Shown here: positions 49,662 to 59,378 of the stretch, piece after piece
How the letters are laid out: the number at the start of each line of letters is the position of its first letter
Position numbering within the stretch: position 1 is the first letter of the stretch
From: Flammeovirgaceae bacterium
GTDB taxonomy: Bacteria; Bacteroidota; Bacteroidia; Cytophagales; Cyclobacteriaceae
Direction of reading: 5' to 3'
DNA: 64,000 nt
NCBI GenBank assembly: GCA_027487845.1
Contig: JAIYCV010000048.1
Coordinates: forward strand, 1-64,000
Translations under genes and position numbers: made by a program
Notes under the pieces: generated by a model
The model's input: only the letters and a program-made list of their open reading frames with translations
Database searches by the model: none
Told to the model about the DNA's origin: nothing

Positions 49662-51551
49662 ATGAAGACTCTTTTCATTCTAATAAGCTTGTTGGGTACT
49701 CTTATTGCTAATGCACAAGAATATCGCTGGCAGCAGCGAGTTGAATACCAAATGGATGTTCATCTAGATGTTAAAACACATCGCCTAAATGGAATCCAAA
49801 AACTGGCATACTTTAACAATTCACCAGATACACTTTCTAAAGTATACTATCACCTCTACTTCAATGCATTTCAGCCGGGAAGTATGATGGATGTACGGTC
49901 AAGAAATTTACCCGATCCGGATAGAAGGGTAATAGATAGGATTTTCAAATTGAAAGACGATGAAATTGGATACCAGCATATTCAATCATTGAAACAGGAG
50001 GGCAAAGAGCTATCCTACTCAATTTCAGGCACGGTGATGGAGGTGACGCTAGCAAAACCATTACTGCCAAAAAGTAAGGCGGTGTTTGAACTGCAATTCG
50101 AAGCTCAAGTGCCTCTGCAAATACGAAGATCGGGCAGGGATAACAAGGAGGGTATTGCTTATTCCATGACCCAGTGGTATCCAAAGATGGCAGAATATGA
50201 TTACCAAGGGTGGCACGCTTACCAATATGTGGCAAGAGAGTTTCACGGTGTCTGGGGAGATTTTGACGTGAAGATTTCGTTAGACTCAACCTATATTGTT
50301 GGCGGCACTGGCGTTCTCCAAAATCCAACAGCGATTGGCAGAGGGTATAAGATGCCCGAAGCAAAACCAGCTCCAAAAGGAAAAGCGCAAGTAAAGATCG
50401 TTTCAACTAAACCAATTGACAATCGCCTCTCGTGGCATTTTGTGGCGAAAGACGTTATCGATTTTGCATGGGCCGCAGATCCAGACTACGCGCATGACAT
50501 TCAACAAGTTCCTAATGGGCCAGAACTCCATTTCTTTTATCAGAAAAATGAAAAGACAATTGAGACCTGGAAGAAAATGCAGCCTTACGCGGTGAGAACC
50601 TTTGAGTATTTGAATGAGCATTTTGGAAAGTATCCCTTCACAACGTATTCAATCATCCAAGGTGGCGATGGCGGGATGGAATACCCTATGTGCACCTTGA
50701 TTTTAGGGGAAGGCCAATTTCGCGGGGTGACAGGAACTATGATGCATGAAGTTGCGCATAGCTGGTACCAAATGGCATTGGCTTCCAACGAAGCATTGTA
50801 TCCTTGGATGGACGAGGGTTTTACAGACTTTGCAAGTAGTGAAGCGGAGGCCGCACTTTTTGATGAGGCCGAACCGCACAAAGGAAGTTATCAAGCTTAT
50901 TTTGGTTTGGCGGCAAGCGGTTTGCAAGAACCAGCAAGCCAACATTCGGATCACTATTCTACCAATAGAGCCTATAGTATTATGGCTTATAGCATGGGGG
51001 CTATCTTCCTAAATCAGCTCAAGTATTTAATTGGGGAAGAGCGCTTTTATCAAGGCATGAAACTGTACTATACTTCTTGGAAAATGAAACACCCTGAACC
51101 CAATGATTTTATAAAAGTAATGGAGAAAGTATCGGGGCTTCAATTGCATTGGTATTTAAGATATTGGATAAACACCACTAAGAAAATTGATTATGGCATA
51201 AATTCAATAACCAGTTCAGAATCAAAAACGCTCGTGTCGTTGTCTAGATTGGGGGATTTTCCAATGCCAGTAGATTTGGTTGTTACGTACAATGATGGCT
51301 CAAAAGAATTGTATTACATCTCAATGAACGAACTTATGGGCAATAAACCAATGGAATTCAAAACGATGTCACGAATAGAACTTGATTCCTGGCCTTGGGT
51401 AAATCCAACCTATACGTTAAAGATAAATCGCCCCACATCAGAGATCGAGTCGATCGAAATTGATCCTAGTCAGAGGATGGCTGACGTAAATAGGAAAAAC
51501 AATAAAATTGTTATTTCAGAACTTCAACCCTACGTTGATCCGACCAAATAG
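49662..51551 (+). CDS. M1-family (aminopeptidase N-like) metallopeptidase
   Basis: 629 residues. Signal peptide (KTLFILISLLGTLIANAQ). Zinc motif HEVAH at 362-366 with the third ligand Glu385 in MDEGFTDFASSEAE, 19 residues after the second His. The exopeptidase motif GGMEYPMC (usually GAMEN) lies ~20-25 residues upstream with a replaced tail. The N-terminal beta domain is typical of M1. Predicted secreted or periplasmic enzyme cutting peptides from the N-terminus. Promoter found upstream. Confidence 0.94.
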   Translation: MKTLFILISLLGTLIANAQEYRWQQRVEYQMDVHLDVKTHRLNGIQKLAYFNNSPDTLSKVYYHLYFNAFQPGSMMDVRSRNLPDPDRRVIDRIFKLKDDEIGYQHIQSLKQEGKELSYSISGTVMEVTLAKPLLPKSKAVFELQFEAQVPLQIRRSGRDNKEGIAYSMTQWYPKMAEYDYQGWHAYQYVAREFHGVWGDFDVKISLDSTYIVGGTGVLQNPTAIGRGYKMPEAKPAPKGKAQVKIVSTKPIDNRLSWHFVAKDVIDFAWAADPDYAHDIQQVPNGPELHFFYQKNEKTIETWKKMQPYAVRTFEYLNEHFGKYPFTTYSIIQGGDGGMEYPMCTLILGEGQFRGVTGTMMHEVAHSWYQMALASNEALYPWMDEGFTDFASSEAEAALFDEAEPHKGSYQAYFGLAASGLQEPASQHSDHYSTNRAYSIMAYSMGAIFLNQLKYLIGEERFYQGMKLYYTSWKMKHPEPNDFIKVMEKVSGLQLHWYLRYWINTTKKIDYGINSITSSESKTLVSLSRLGDFPMPVDLVVTYNDGSKELYYISMNELMGNKPMEFKTMSRIELDSWPWVNPTYTLKINRPTSEIESIEIDPSQRMADVNRKNNKIVISELQPYVDPTK

Positions 51552-51594
51552 AATTAAATTTTCTGGCTATATTGCCTTACTTTTTACTCAACTA

Positions 51595-52050
51595 ATGCGC
51601 ATGGAAAAGAAAGCTGAGATTCAAAAAACAATTTACGACAATGCAAAAAGCCATTTTTTAGGGAATTTTCCAGACTCGCTGCCGATTGAACAGGCTTATG
51701 TGCACATAGGGATGTATTTGGGGTGGATTATCGATCAAGAATTATACTCAGAATACTTCGAAGATGAGGCCTCTGTGCAAATTTTTAGGTTCAAAAGAAG
51801 AGAAATTTCATGCACTATACTGAGCGAACTGTGGGACGGATATTTAGGCTTTGAACTCTTTAGCAAAGAAGGAAATATGTTTACTTACTATTACTATGGT
51901 GGTGGGCTGTACCGTGCCGATTATGACGAAATTTTAGTAAAAGCGTTACCTTCCATCTATCACGTTACCGACAGCTGGGAGAATTATGAGAAAATGACGT
52001 CCAGAATTTTGATGAGATTTCAAGACTGGAAAAGATTAGTCGGACGGTAG
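51595..52050 (+). CDS. small cytosolic DUF7832-like protein
   Basis: About 151 residues from ATG 51595 (ATG 51601 is equally good). The recognisable part is AKSHFLGNFPDSLPIEQAYV then HIGMYLGWIID, which matches a conserved family of small cytosolic proteins, DUF7832 as far as I recall. The rest is mixed helix/strand. An upstream start at 51508 lies within the M1 coding end and is not used. Convergent with the following minus-strand gene. Function unknown. Confidence 0.65.
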   Translation: MRMEKKAEIQKTIYDNAKSHFLGNFPDSLPIEQAYVHIGMYLGWIIDQELYSEYFEDEASVQIFRFKRREISCTILSELWDGYLGFELFSKEGNMFTYYYYGGGLYRADYDEILVKALPSIYHVTDSWENYEKMTSRILMRFQDWKRLVGR

Positions 52051-52056
52051 AGTAAA

Positions 52057-53868
52057 TTACATCTTAATTAGTCTACCACTTTTATCTATCACTACTATTT
52101 TGGTCTCCCCTAAATCATCTACGAGTTTAATCGACAATTCTCCAGTCTCTTGAACAAAAATTAGCTCTGCAGGTTTCGAATCTAACAAATAGTTAAAGCT
52201 CCAAGCTAACCCATCAGATCGATAAATTTTTGCAACTGATGCAGTATATTTATCTTTTATCTTCCCTTCAGAAAAGATCAAGACAAAGTAAATCTGGTCT
52301 TTTCCGTCAGTCTTCGTCAAAGATCTTATCATGGACAGATTACGCTTTTTAAAATTTATTTTATCCACATTAAAAGTAGCACTCACATCTGCAATGCGAG
52401 AGGGCGTAATGGTGTAAAAATAGCCCGTTGCCAAAGAGTCGGCCCCGAACTTAAGCCCAGCGGTAAAGTGCTCTTTCTCGATTGACAACATTTGATGTTG
52501 CCGCCTCCTTACTGTTGAATCTGAAAAAAGTGGAATTGAGTCGGCTTTCGAAATAATCCAACTAAGTGAAAACTTCCTCCGTTCTAGCTCTTGTTGTTTT
52601 TTACTAGCCTCATTCGCGCCATACTCCTTAAGGGCATTTGCCAGCTTTTTGATTACCGATACATCTCCGTATGCTTTGCTAACAAAATCTTGATAGTTCA
52701 TTGCATCATTTTCAATATCTCTCGTCAAAAACAAGCTCGCCAAACTATCCAATCGATTGGCCTGTCTAAATTCATTTTGCGTTAACAAAAACTTAAAATT
52801 TACATCTGCAGAATCCCGCCTCATCTTGTTCTCCACAACAACTGACCCGTATTTTAATTCAGCGACTTTCAGGTCAAAAATAGAAGCCGGAAAGGGGTAA
52901 CTGTCATACTTTTTCAACTTTGCAACTTCAAACTTTGATATTGCATCCTCTATCTGCTTATTCACCGAAACGGAATCCTTTTTCAATTTTTCGCCTAGCA
53001 AATTTAGCTGAAAATCAGTTTTTGTTAGCTCTATACGAATGGGTTCAATATCGTTCGCAATCACATCGGCTGCAGAATTAGCCCAAGCTTTGAAATTCCA
53101 AACGGGCACCTCATCTTTCATAAAATCAGAAGTACCCAGCCCATCTGAGTCATAGGATTTGATTGGCACAAATTTCAATACTTGATTGTAACCTGCCTTA
53201 ACTGTTAATTTCGAAATGGCTTTGTAGTTATCAAATGCAGTTGTAAAAGAGTCATACAAAAGGATAAAATTGTGCAGCGTTTCTTTCGTCTTTTCACTCG
53301 ATAACAAATAGAATTTATTTTCTGGAAGCCCCTGCTTAACTTCCTGAAACCGTTTAACTGAGGATATATATTTTTGTTCGGCCTGAATAAAATAGTCTTT
53401 CAATTTTCGAACATTTTGTTTTCGCTCTTTAACCGAAGCAATCCTTTTTTCGATGTCCAATTTTACGTCCGATAGTTTTACGCCAAACTCGCCTGTTCGT
53501 AAATCTCTTCGATTATAAACTTGGTAGTATTCATCGTTTCTCCGGATTTCTCTTTCGTCAATCGTCTTGTTTGCAGTCTCCAAATTAAGTATGGCTGAGT
53601 CTGCATGCTGAATTAGCAATTCGGTCTCTTTCAACACGTCCTCTTTTAATGTTTTTTCTTGAAAAATAATGCCTAAAAACAAGTAGGCATTCGGGTTATC
53701 ATTGTTGTCTTTAATATACTTTTTTAAAAATGGTTCCGCTTGATCATATTGCTTGGCATTCAGCAAAATAATCAAGTCTTTATATTTCACTTTCTTTTGC
53801 GCATTCACTAAAATGGCATTTACGAATAAGAGGGAGAACAAAATCAGTAAACTTCTTGTCATTTTCAT
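52057..53868 (-). CDS. large secreted helical/TPR-like protein of unknown function
   Basis: 603 residues. Signal peptide (MTRSLLILFSLLFVNAILVNA). N-terminal TPR-like helices (KQYDQAEPFLKKYIKDNNDN, AYLFLGIIFQEKTLKED) are followed by long charged helices, many with heptad pattern (KRIASVKERKQNVRKLKDY). The C-terminal ~200 residues have beta strands (HFTAGLKFGADSLATGYFY...). Possibly a surface or periplasmic scaffold; no family recognised. Confidence 0.75.
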   Translation of the reverse strand: MKMTRSLLILFSLLFVNAILVNAQKKVKYKDLIILLNAKQYDQAEPFLKKYIKDNNDNPNAYLFLGIIFQEKTLKEDVLKETELLIQHADSAILNLETANKTIDEREIRRNDEYYQVYNRRDLRTGEFGVKLSDVKLDIEKRIASVKERKQNVRKLKDYFIQAEQKYISSVKRFQEVKQGLPENKFYLLSSEKTKETLHNFILLYDSFTTAFDNYKAISKLTVKAGYNQVLKFVPIKSYDSDGLGTSDFMKDEVPVWNFKAWANSAADVIANDIEPIRIELTKTDFQLNLLGEKLKKDSVSVNKQIEDAISKFEVAKLKKYDSYPFPASIFDLKVAELKYGSVVVENKMRRDSADVNFKFLLTQNEFRQANRLDSLASLFLTRDIENDAMNYQDFVSKAYGDVSVIKKLANALKEYGANEASKKQQELERRKFSLSWIISKADSIPLFSDSTVRRRQHQMLSIEKEHFTAGLKFGADSLATGYFYTITPSRIADVSATFNVDKINFKKRNLSMIRSLTKTDGKDQIYFVLIFSEGKIKDKYTASVAKIYRSDGLAWSFNYLLDSKPAELIFVQETGELSIKLVDDLGETKIVVIDKSGRLIKM

Positions 53869-53876
53869 TTAATAAA

Positions 53877-53907
53877 TTGCTCTAAGTTATGAAATTACTG
53901 ACATTTG
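53877..53907 (+). promoter_or_regulatory. candidate promoter of the thioredoxin-like gene
   Basis: TTG (53877-53879), 20 nt, GACATTTG (53900-53907), one mismatch to TAnnTTTG. The -7 box covers the in-frame TTG at 53905, which leaves ATG 53923 as the start. Confidence 0.4.
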
Positions 53908-53922
53908 ATAAAAGAAAGGAAA

Positions 53923-54513
53923 ATGGACAAGGCTCTCATTTTAATAAAAAAGAATATCAGTACAATTGCCTTTGCAGCACTATTGATCTTGATGGTGACA
54001 GGTAACCTTGGCATCGTTACAACCGCGGCACAGTCGATTTTGCTTAAGACTGGAATAATGAATGCCAATGCCGATGTGGTAGATGATACTGAAATTTTTG
54101 ATTTCAACTTTTCAGTTAGGGATATAAAAGGGAATATTGTTTCGGCTGATCAATTTAAAGGAAAAGTGATATTTCTTAATTTATGGGCAACTTGGTGCGG
54201 GCCCTGTAGGGCCGAGATGCCTACCATACAAGATTTGTATAATGAGGTAGATCATGAAAAGATTGTTTTCCTAATGCTGTCTTTAGATAACATTGGTGAT
54301 GAAGAGAAGGTCAAAAAATTTATCACTAAAAAAGAATTTACCTTTCCTGTATATACGCGAACCACATCGTTACCAGAGCTGCTTCACGTGCCATCGATTC
54401 CCACCACCCTAGTGGTGTCAAAGGGTGGGAAAGTAGTTTCAAGAAACGTAGGTACGAATAATTTTAACACTAAAAAGTTTAAAAATTTTCTTTTAGAACA
54501 GACGTCAAAGTAA
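53923..54513 (+). CDS. TlpA-type thioredoxin-like protein, membrane-anchored
   Basis: 196 residues. A hydrophobic anchor at about 14-34, then a thioredoxin fold with the redox pair Cys92-Gly-Pro-Cys95 in WATWCGPCRAEMP, VKKFITKKEF and the cis-Pro loop VPSIPTTLVVS. Predicted to act in the periplasm in disulfide reduction, like TlpA/ResA. Start chosen from ATG 53923 with AGGA four to seven bases before it. Confidence 0.9.
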   Translation: MDKALILIKKNISTIAFAALLILMVTGNLGIVTTAAQSILLKTGIMNANADVVDDTEIFDFNFSVRDIKGNIVSADQFKGKVIFLNLWATWCGPCRAEMPTIQDLYNEVDHEKIVFLMLSLDNIGDEEKVKKFITKKEFTFPVYTRTTSLPELLHVPSIPTTLVVSKGGKVVSRNVGTNNFNTKKFKNFLLEQTSK

Positions 54514-54642
54514 ATAAAACTAAGTTTGACGGGTGCTTAGAATAACAGAAACATTCCGTGATCGGTAGGTATTGATATGGTCGCGAAAAATCTTTTCATT
54601 AAAAATCGTAACTTCGTAGCCTCAAACTAAAATCCAACCAAC

Positions 54643-55185
54643 ATGTTAAAGAAAATTCTAATCGGCTTTGGTCTATTGATCTTGGCCGTGGTTCTATTTT
54701 TCGCCTACGCCAGCTTGTTTCCAGCAAGCCCAAGAAAGGAGACAACATTCAATAATAATGGGTTGGATATTAAGGTTTCTTATGGCCAGCCGTCAAAAAA
54801 AGGTAGAGTTATTTTTGGCGAAGAAGCTGACAAAGCACTTCAGCCGTACGGCAAATATTGGAGACTTGGTGCCAATGCTGCGACCGAGATCACATTCAGT
54901 AAAGACGTGGTATTCGCTGGCAAAGCAGTAAAAGCGGGAAGCTACAGAATGTATGCAGTGCCAGGGGCAACTTCTTTTCAAGTTTCATTAAACAGCGAGC
55001 TTGGCGTTAACCTTGCATATCAAGAACCTGATTATAAATTAGATGTGTTAAAAGTGGATGTTGCGACAAGCGCAAATCCTGCCGAGGTTGAAAAATTTGT
55101 GATTGAATTTTCTGCCGATGGTACTACCACCAACATGGATTTTATGTGGGATAAAGTAGTTGTAAGGGTGCCCATCACAAATTAA
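54643..55185 (+). CDS. DUF2911 membrane-anchored protein
   Basis: 180 residues. One N-terminal membrane helix (ILIGFGLLILAVVLFFAYASL), then a beta-rich periplasmic domain with the DUF2911 signatures VSYGQPSKKGRVIFG, LQPYGKYWRLGANAATEI and GSYRMYAVPG. Function of the family unknown. Six bases separate its stop from the amidohydrolase start, so they form an operon. Confidence 0.88.
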   Translation: MLKKILIGFGLLILAVVLFFAYASLFPASPRKETTFNNNGLDIKVSYGQPSKKGRVIFGEEADKALQPYGKYWRLGANAATEITFSKDVVFAGKAVKAGSYRMYAVPGATSFQVSLNSELGVNLAYQEPDYKLDVLKVDVATSANPAEVEKFVIEFSADGTTTNMDFMWDKVVVRVPITN

Positions 55186-55191
55186 AAGGCC

Positions 55192-56316
55192 TTGATCAAG
55201 TTCATTCAAAAAAGGTGGGTGGCATTGCCACTCACTTTTGTTTTTCTGGTGCTTATCTATTGGATAATAGGTAAAATACAATATCGCTTAAACGTAATGG
55301 ATGTGGAGGAATATGAGCCTATATCTACCCTTAAAGTCCCGCAACATCCTTTAACAAAAGCCAAGTTCCCTTTTATTGATGTTCATAATCATCAATGGAC
55401 TATGCCTATTCGAAACTTGGATGGCTTGGTAACCGATATGGATTCATTGAACATGAGTGTGATGGTTAACTTGAGTGGCTTCAGAGGTACACTTTTAGAT
55501 TGGTCGCTCGATAATGTTCAAAAGCATTATGCTAACCGCTTTGCTGTTTTTATTAACATTAATTTTGAAGAGCTGGACAACAAGGGCTGGCCTGAGAATG
55601 CGCTCACCCTGCTTGAAGCAGGAGTAAAACAGGGCGTCCGCGGATTGAAGATTTATAAAAGTCTGGGATTAACAGACGTTGAAAATGACGGAAATAGAAT
55701 TGCTGTCGATGACCCTCGGCTGGACCCCGTCTGGGCAAAGTGCGGAGAATTGGGTATTCCCGTTCTCATCCATTCGGGCGAACCCTCTTCCTTCTGGAAA
55801 CCCAAAGACAAGAACAACGAACGGTGGTTGGAATTAAAGCAAGAACCCAGTAGGTACCGCGACCCATCGAAAGTACCTCCTTTCGAGCAAATTATGGAAG
55901 AGCAACACCGTGTTTTCAGAAAGCATCCAGAAACAAAATTCATAAATGCTCACTTAGGCTGGTATGGCAATGACCTCGAGACGCTAGGTAAATTATTTGA
56001 CGAATTGCCCAACGTTTACACGGAGTTAGGTGCTGTGCTGGCCGAACTTGGAAGGCAACCTCGCTTTGCTAAGGCCTGGATGATTAAGTACCAAGACAGG
56101 GTAATGTTTGGTAAAGATACCTATGCGAAAAAAGAGTACTACACCTATTTTCGCGTGCTTGAAACCGAGGATGAGTATTTCGATTATTATCGCAAGCGCC
56201 ATGCCCATTGGAAAATGTACGGTCTTGGATTGCCCGATTCTGTGCTTAAGAAAGTGTATTATAAAAACGCGCTCAACATAATTCCTTCACTAGATAAATC
56301 ATTATTCCCAAACTAA
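55192..56316 (+). CDS. amidohydrolase-family (amidohydrolase 2) protein, membrane-anchored
   Basis: 374 residues from a TTG at 55192. An N-terminal hydrophobic helix (WVALPLTFVFLVLIYWIIG). The TIM-barrel has the metal-ligand motif FIDVHNHQ, then LIHSGEPSSFWKP (His), INAHLGWYGNDL (His) and a C-terminal GKDTY with a candidate Asp. Metal-dependent hydrolase or decarboxylase of unknown substrate. Operon with DUF2911, followed by an FMN reductase. Confidence 0.85.
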   Translation: MIKFIQKRWVALPLTFVFLVLIYWIIGKIQYRLNVMDVEEYEPISTLKVPQHPLTKAKFPFIDVHNHQWTMPIRNLDGLVTDMDSLNMSVMVNLSGFRGTLLDWSLDNVQKHYANRFAVFININFEELDNKGWPENALTLLEAGVKQGVRGLKIYKSLGLTDVENDGNRIAVDDPRLDPVWAKCGELGIPVLIHSGEPSSFWKPKDKNNERWLELKQEPSRYRDPSKVPPFEQIMEEQHRVFRKHPETKFINAHLGWYGNDLETLGKLFDELPNVYTELGAVLAELGRQPRFAKAWMIKYQDRVMFGKDTYAKKEYYTYFRVLETEDEYFDYYRKRHAHWKMYGLGLPDSVLKKVYYKNALNIIPSLDKSLFPN

Positions 56317-56322
56317 TTAAAT

Positions 56323-56883
56323 ATGAGATCGATTGTAATTATCTCCGCCAGTATAAGGACCAATCGCGAAAGCCATCGCGCTGCATTATTCTTTAAAAAA
56401 TTCATCACAGAAAATAATATCGCGTCCGCTGCGATGGTGGATCTACACGAATTGGATTTTCCTTTGTTCCACGAGCGCCTCAGCCATCAAACCAACCCTA
56501 TTCCAGCGGCCATTGAATTTAGTAACAACATCCAACAAGCAGATGGCGTCATCGTTGTAACGCCCGAATATAATGGCGGTTATCCTGCCAGTTTAAAAAA
56601 CGCTATCGACCTAATCTATAACGAATGGCATCGAAAGCCAGTTGGTATTGTCACAGTATCAGACGGTGTTTTTGGAGGTACGCAAGTAATTACTTCCCTT
56701 CAATTCACCCTTTGGAAAATGCGCGCCTGGACAATTCCTGCGATGTTTCCTGTCCCAAAAGTTAAGGAGACCTTTAGAGAAGATGGAGCGCCAACGGATG
56801 AATCAACCAACAAAAGAGCTCACCTTTTCATGAATGAACTGATTTGGTGCATGGACGCTGTAGAGAAAATGAAAGCGGTTTAA
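56323..56883 (+). CDS. NADPH-dependent FMN reductase family protein
   Basis: 186 residues. A flavodoxin-like fold with the phosphate loop SASIRTNRESHRAALF, and TPEYNGGYPASLKNAIDLI that binds the flavin. Likely a quinone or FMN reductase using NAD(P)H. It starts 6 bp after the amidohydrolase, so they are co-transcribed. Confidence 0.92.
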   Translation: MRSIVIISASIRTNRESHRAALFFKKFITENNIASAAMVDLHELDFPLFHERLSHQTNPIPAAIEFSNNIQQADGVIVVTPEYNGGYPASLKNAIDLIYNEWHRKPVGIVTVSDGVFGGTQVITSLQFTLWKMRAWTIPAMFPVPKVKETFREDGAPTDESTNKRAHLFMNELIWCMDAVEKMKAV

Positions 56884-57260
56884 GTTGTAAGCTGCAAGTG
56901 GGCCAAGAATCTTAAAAAAAACGAAAAATTTTGACTGGCAGGGCTTTGAAATTCATTAATTGAAAGAGGTCTCCCAAAGTTAAACCAATATTCTGATAAC
57001 AATAAAATCAAGTAACAACACGGCAACACAACAAAAATCAGCTGTGTAAAATAGCACAAACCGTTGCAATTGATATTTTTAAAATATTTACTAAAAACTT
57101 TCAACAATACATTGTAGGGCAACCTCAGCCATTGGCCTAAATCACCTTTCGCCTAACACCTGTTTTCAGAATTAAATTCTGTATTGTCATTAATTTAACC
57201 CGCTTTAAGTAGATTTTATCCAGTTTGCATTAGAACCTTGCAGAACATAATTTCGTATCA
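56884..57260. other. 377-bp non-genic region
   Basis: Very AT-rich. Only the strong promoter at its right end (57224-57255) can be supported. An 80-codon minus-strand ORF (56880-57122) is Leu/Phe/Tyr-rich, without features, and is not accepted. No hairpin terminator is clear after the FMN reductase gene. Confidence 0.6.
57224..57255 (+). promoter_or_regulatory. promoter giving a leaderless or near-leaderless transcript
   Basis: TTTG (57224-57227), exactly 20 nt, TAATTTCG (57248-57255), one mismatch to TAnnTTTG. The ATG at 57261 comes 5 bp after the -7 box, so transcription is expected to start at or next to the start codon. Confidence 0.6.
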
Positions 57261-57662
57261 ATGAATGTGAATAATTTTTTAAACTCGTCAATATTTAGAC
57301 AAATCACTCATAAAGAGTTGGAGGAAGAGGCTGTTAAAACTATGAATTGGATACCGTTATATATTGTTGGAACAGAAGGATTTTGTGAAGAGGTTCGCAA
57401 AAAGATAGGCCAGTCTGAAGTCGAAATCATGCCGGGCTATACAGGTGGTATGGCGGAAGGGTACGACTTGTATTGGATGGATGAAACGATGAACATACGC
57501 ACAATTAAAGAAGCGATAGGCAGCAAACTTGTTTGGAAATACAGGCTTCGTTTTATGGGACTTCAAGATTTTATTGAATCTCAACACGCACAAGCTAACC
57601 ATTCATCCGCTCTCTCAAAAGAGGAGATGGCAAAAATTGAAGAGATGCGAAGCGTGGCGTAA
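57261..57662 (+). CDS. small protein of unknown function
   Basis: 133 residues. Mixed alpha/beta, cytosolic, no signal. The sequence includes WIPLYIVGTEGFCEEVRKKI, MPGYTGGMAEGYDLYWMDE and a C-terminal helix (SKEEMAKIEEMRSVA). I do not recognise the family. It precedes the ABC-F gene by 98 bp and has its own near-leaderless promoter. Confidence 0.75.
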   Translation: MNVNNFLNSSIFRQITHKELEEEAVKTMNWIPLYIVGTEGFCEEVRKKIGQSEVEIMPGYTGGMAEGYDLYWMDETMNIRTIKEAIGSKLVWKYRLRFMGLQDFIESQHAQANHSSALSKEEMAKIEEMRSVA

Positions 57663-57736
57663 CAAATTTCAGATTCAAAATGTCAGGTTCAGGATTGACC
57701 CCTGCATTGATGTTGAATCTTAAATTTTCGGATTAG

Positions 57737-59377
<1,641 letters not shown>

Positions 59378-59378
59378 G

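Noticed and set aside
54609-54616. TAACTTCG as a promoter box for the DUF2911 gene
   Set aside because: There is no TTG or TTTG at the needed 19-21 bp distance upstream.
56880-57122. 80-codon minus-strand ORF
   Set aside because: Very hydrophobic, AT-driven composition and no start context; sits in a gap with a convincing promoter for the opposite strand only at its right end.
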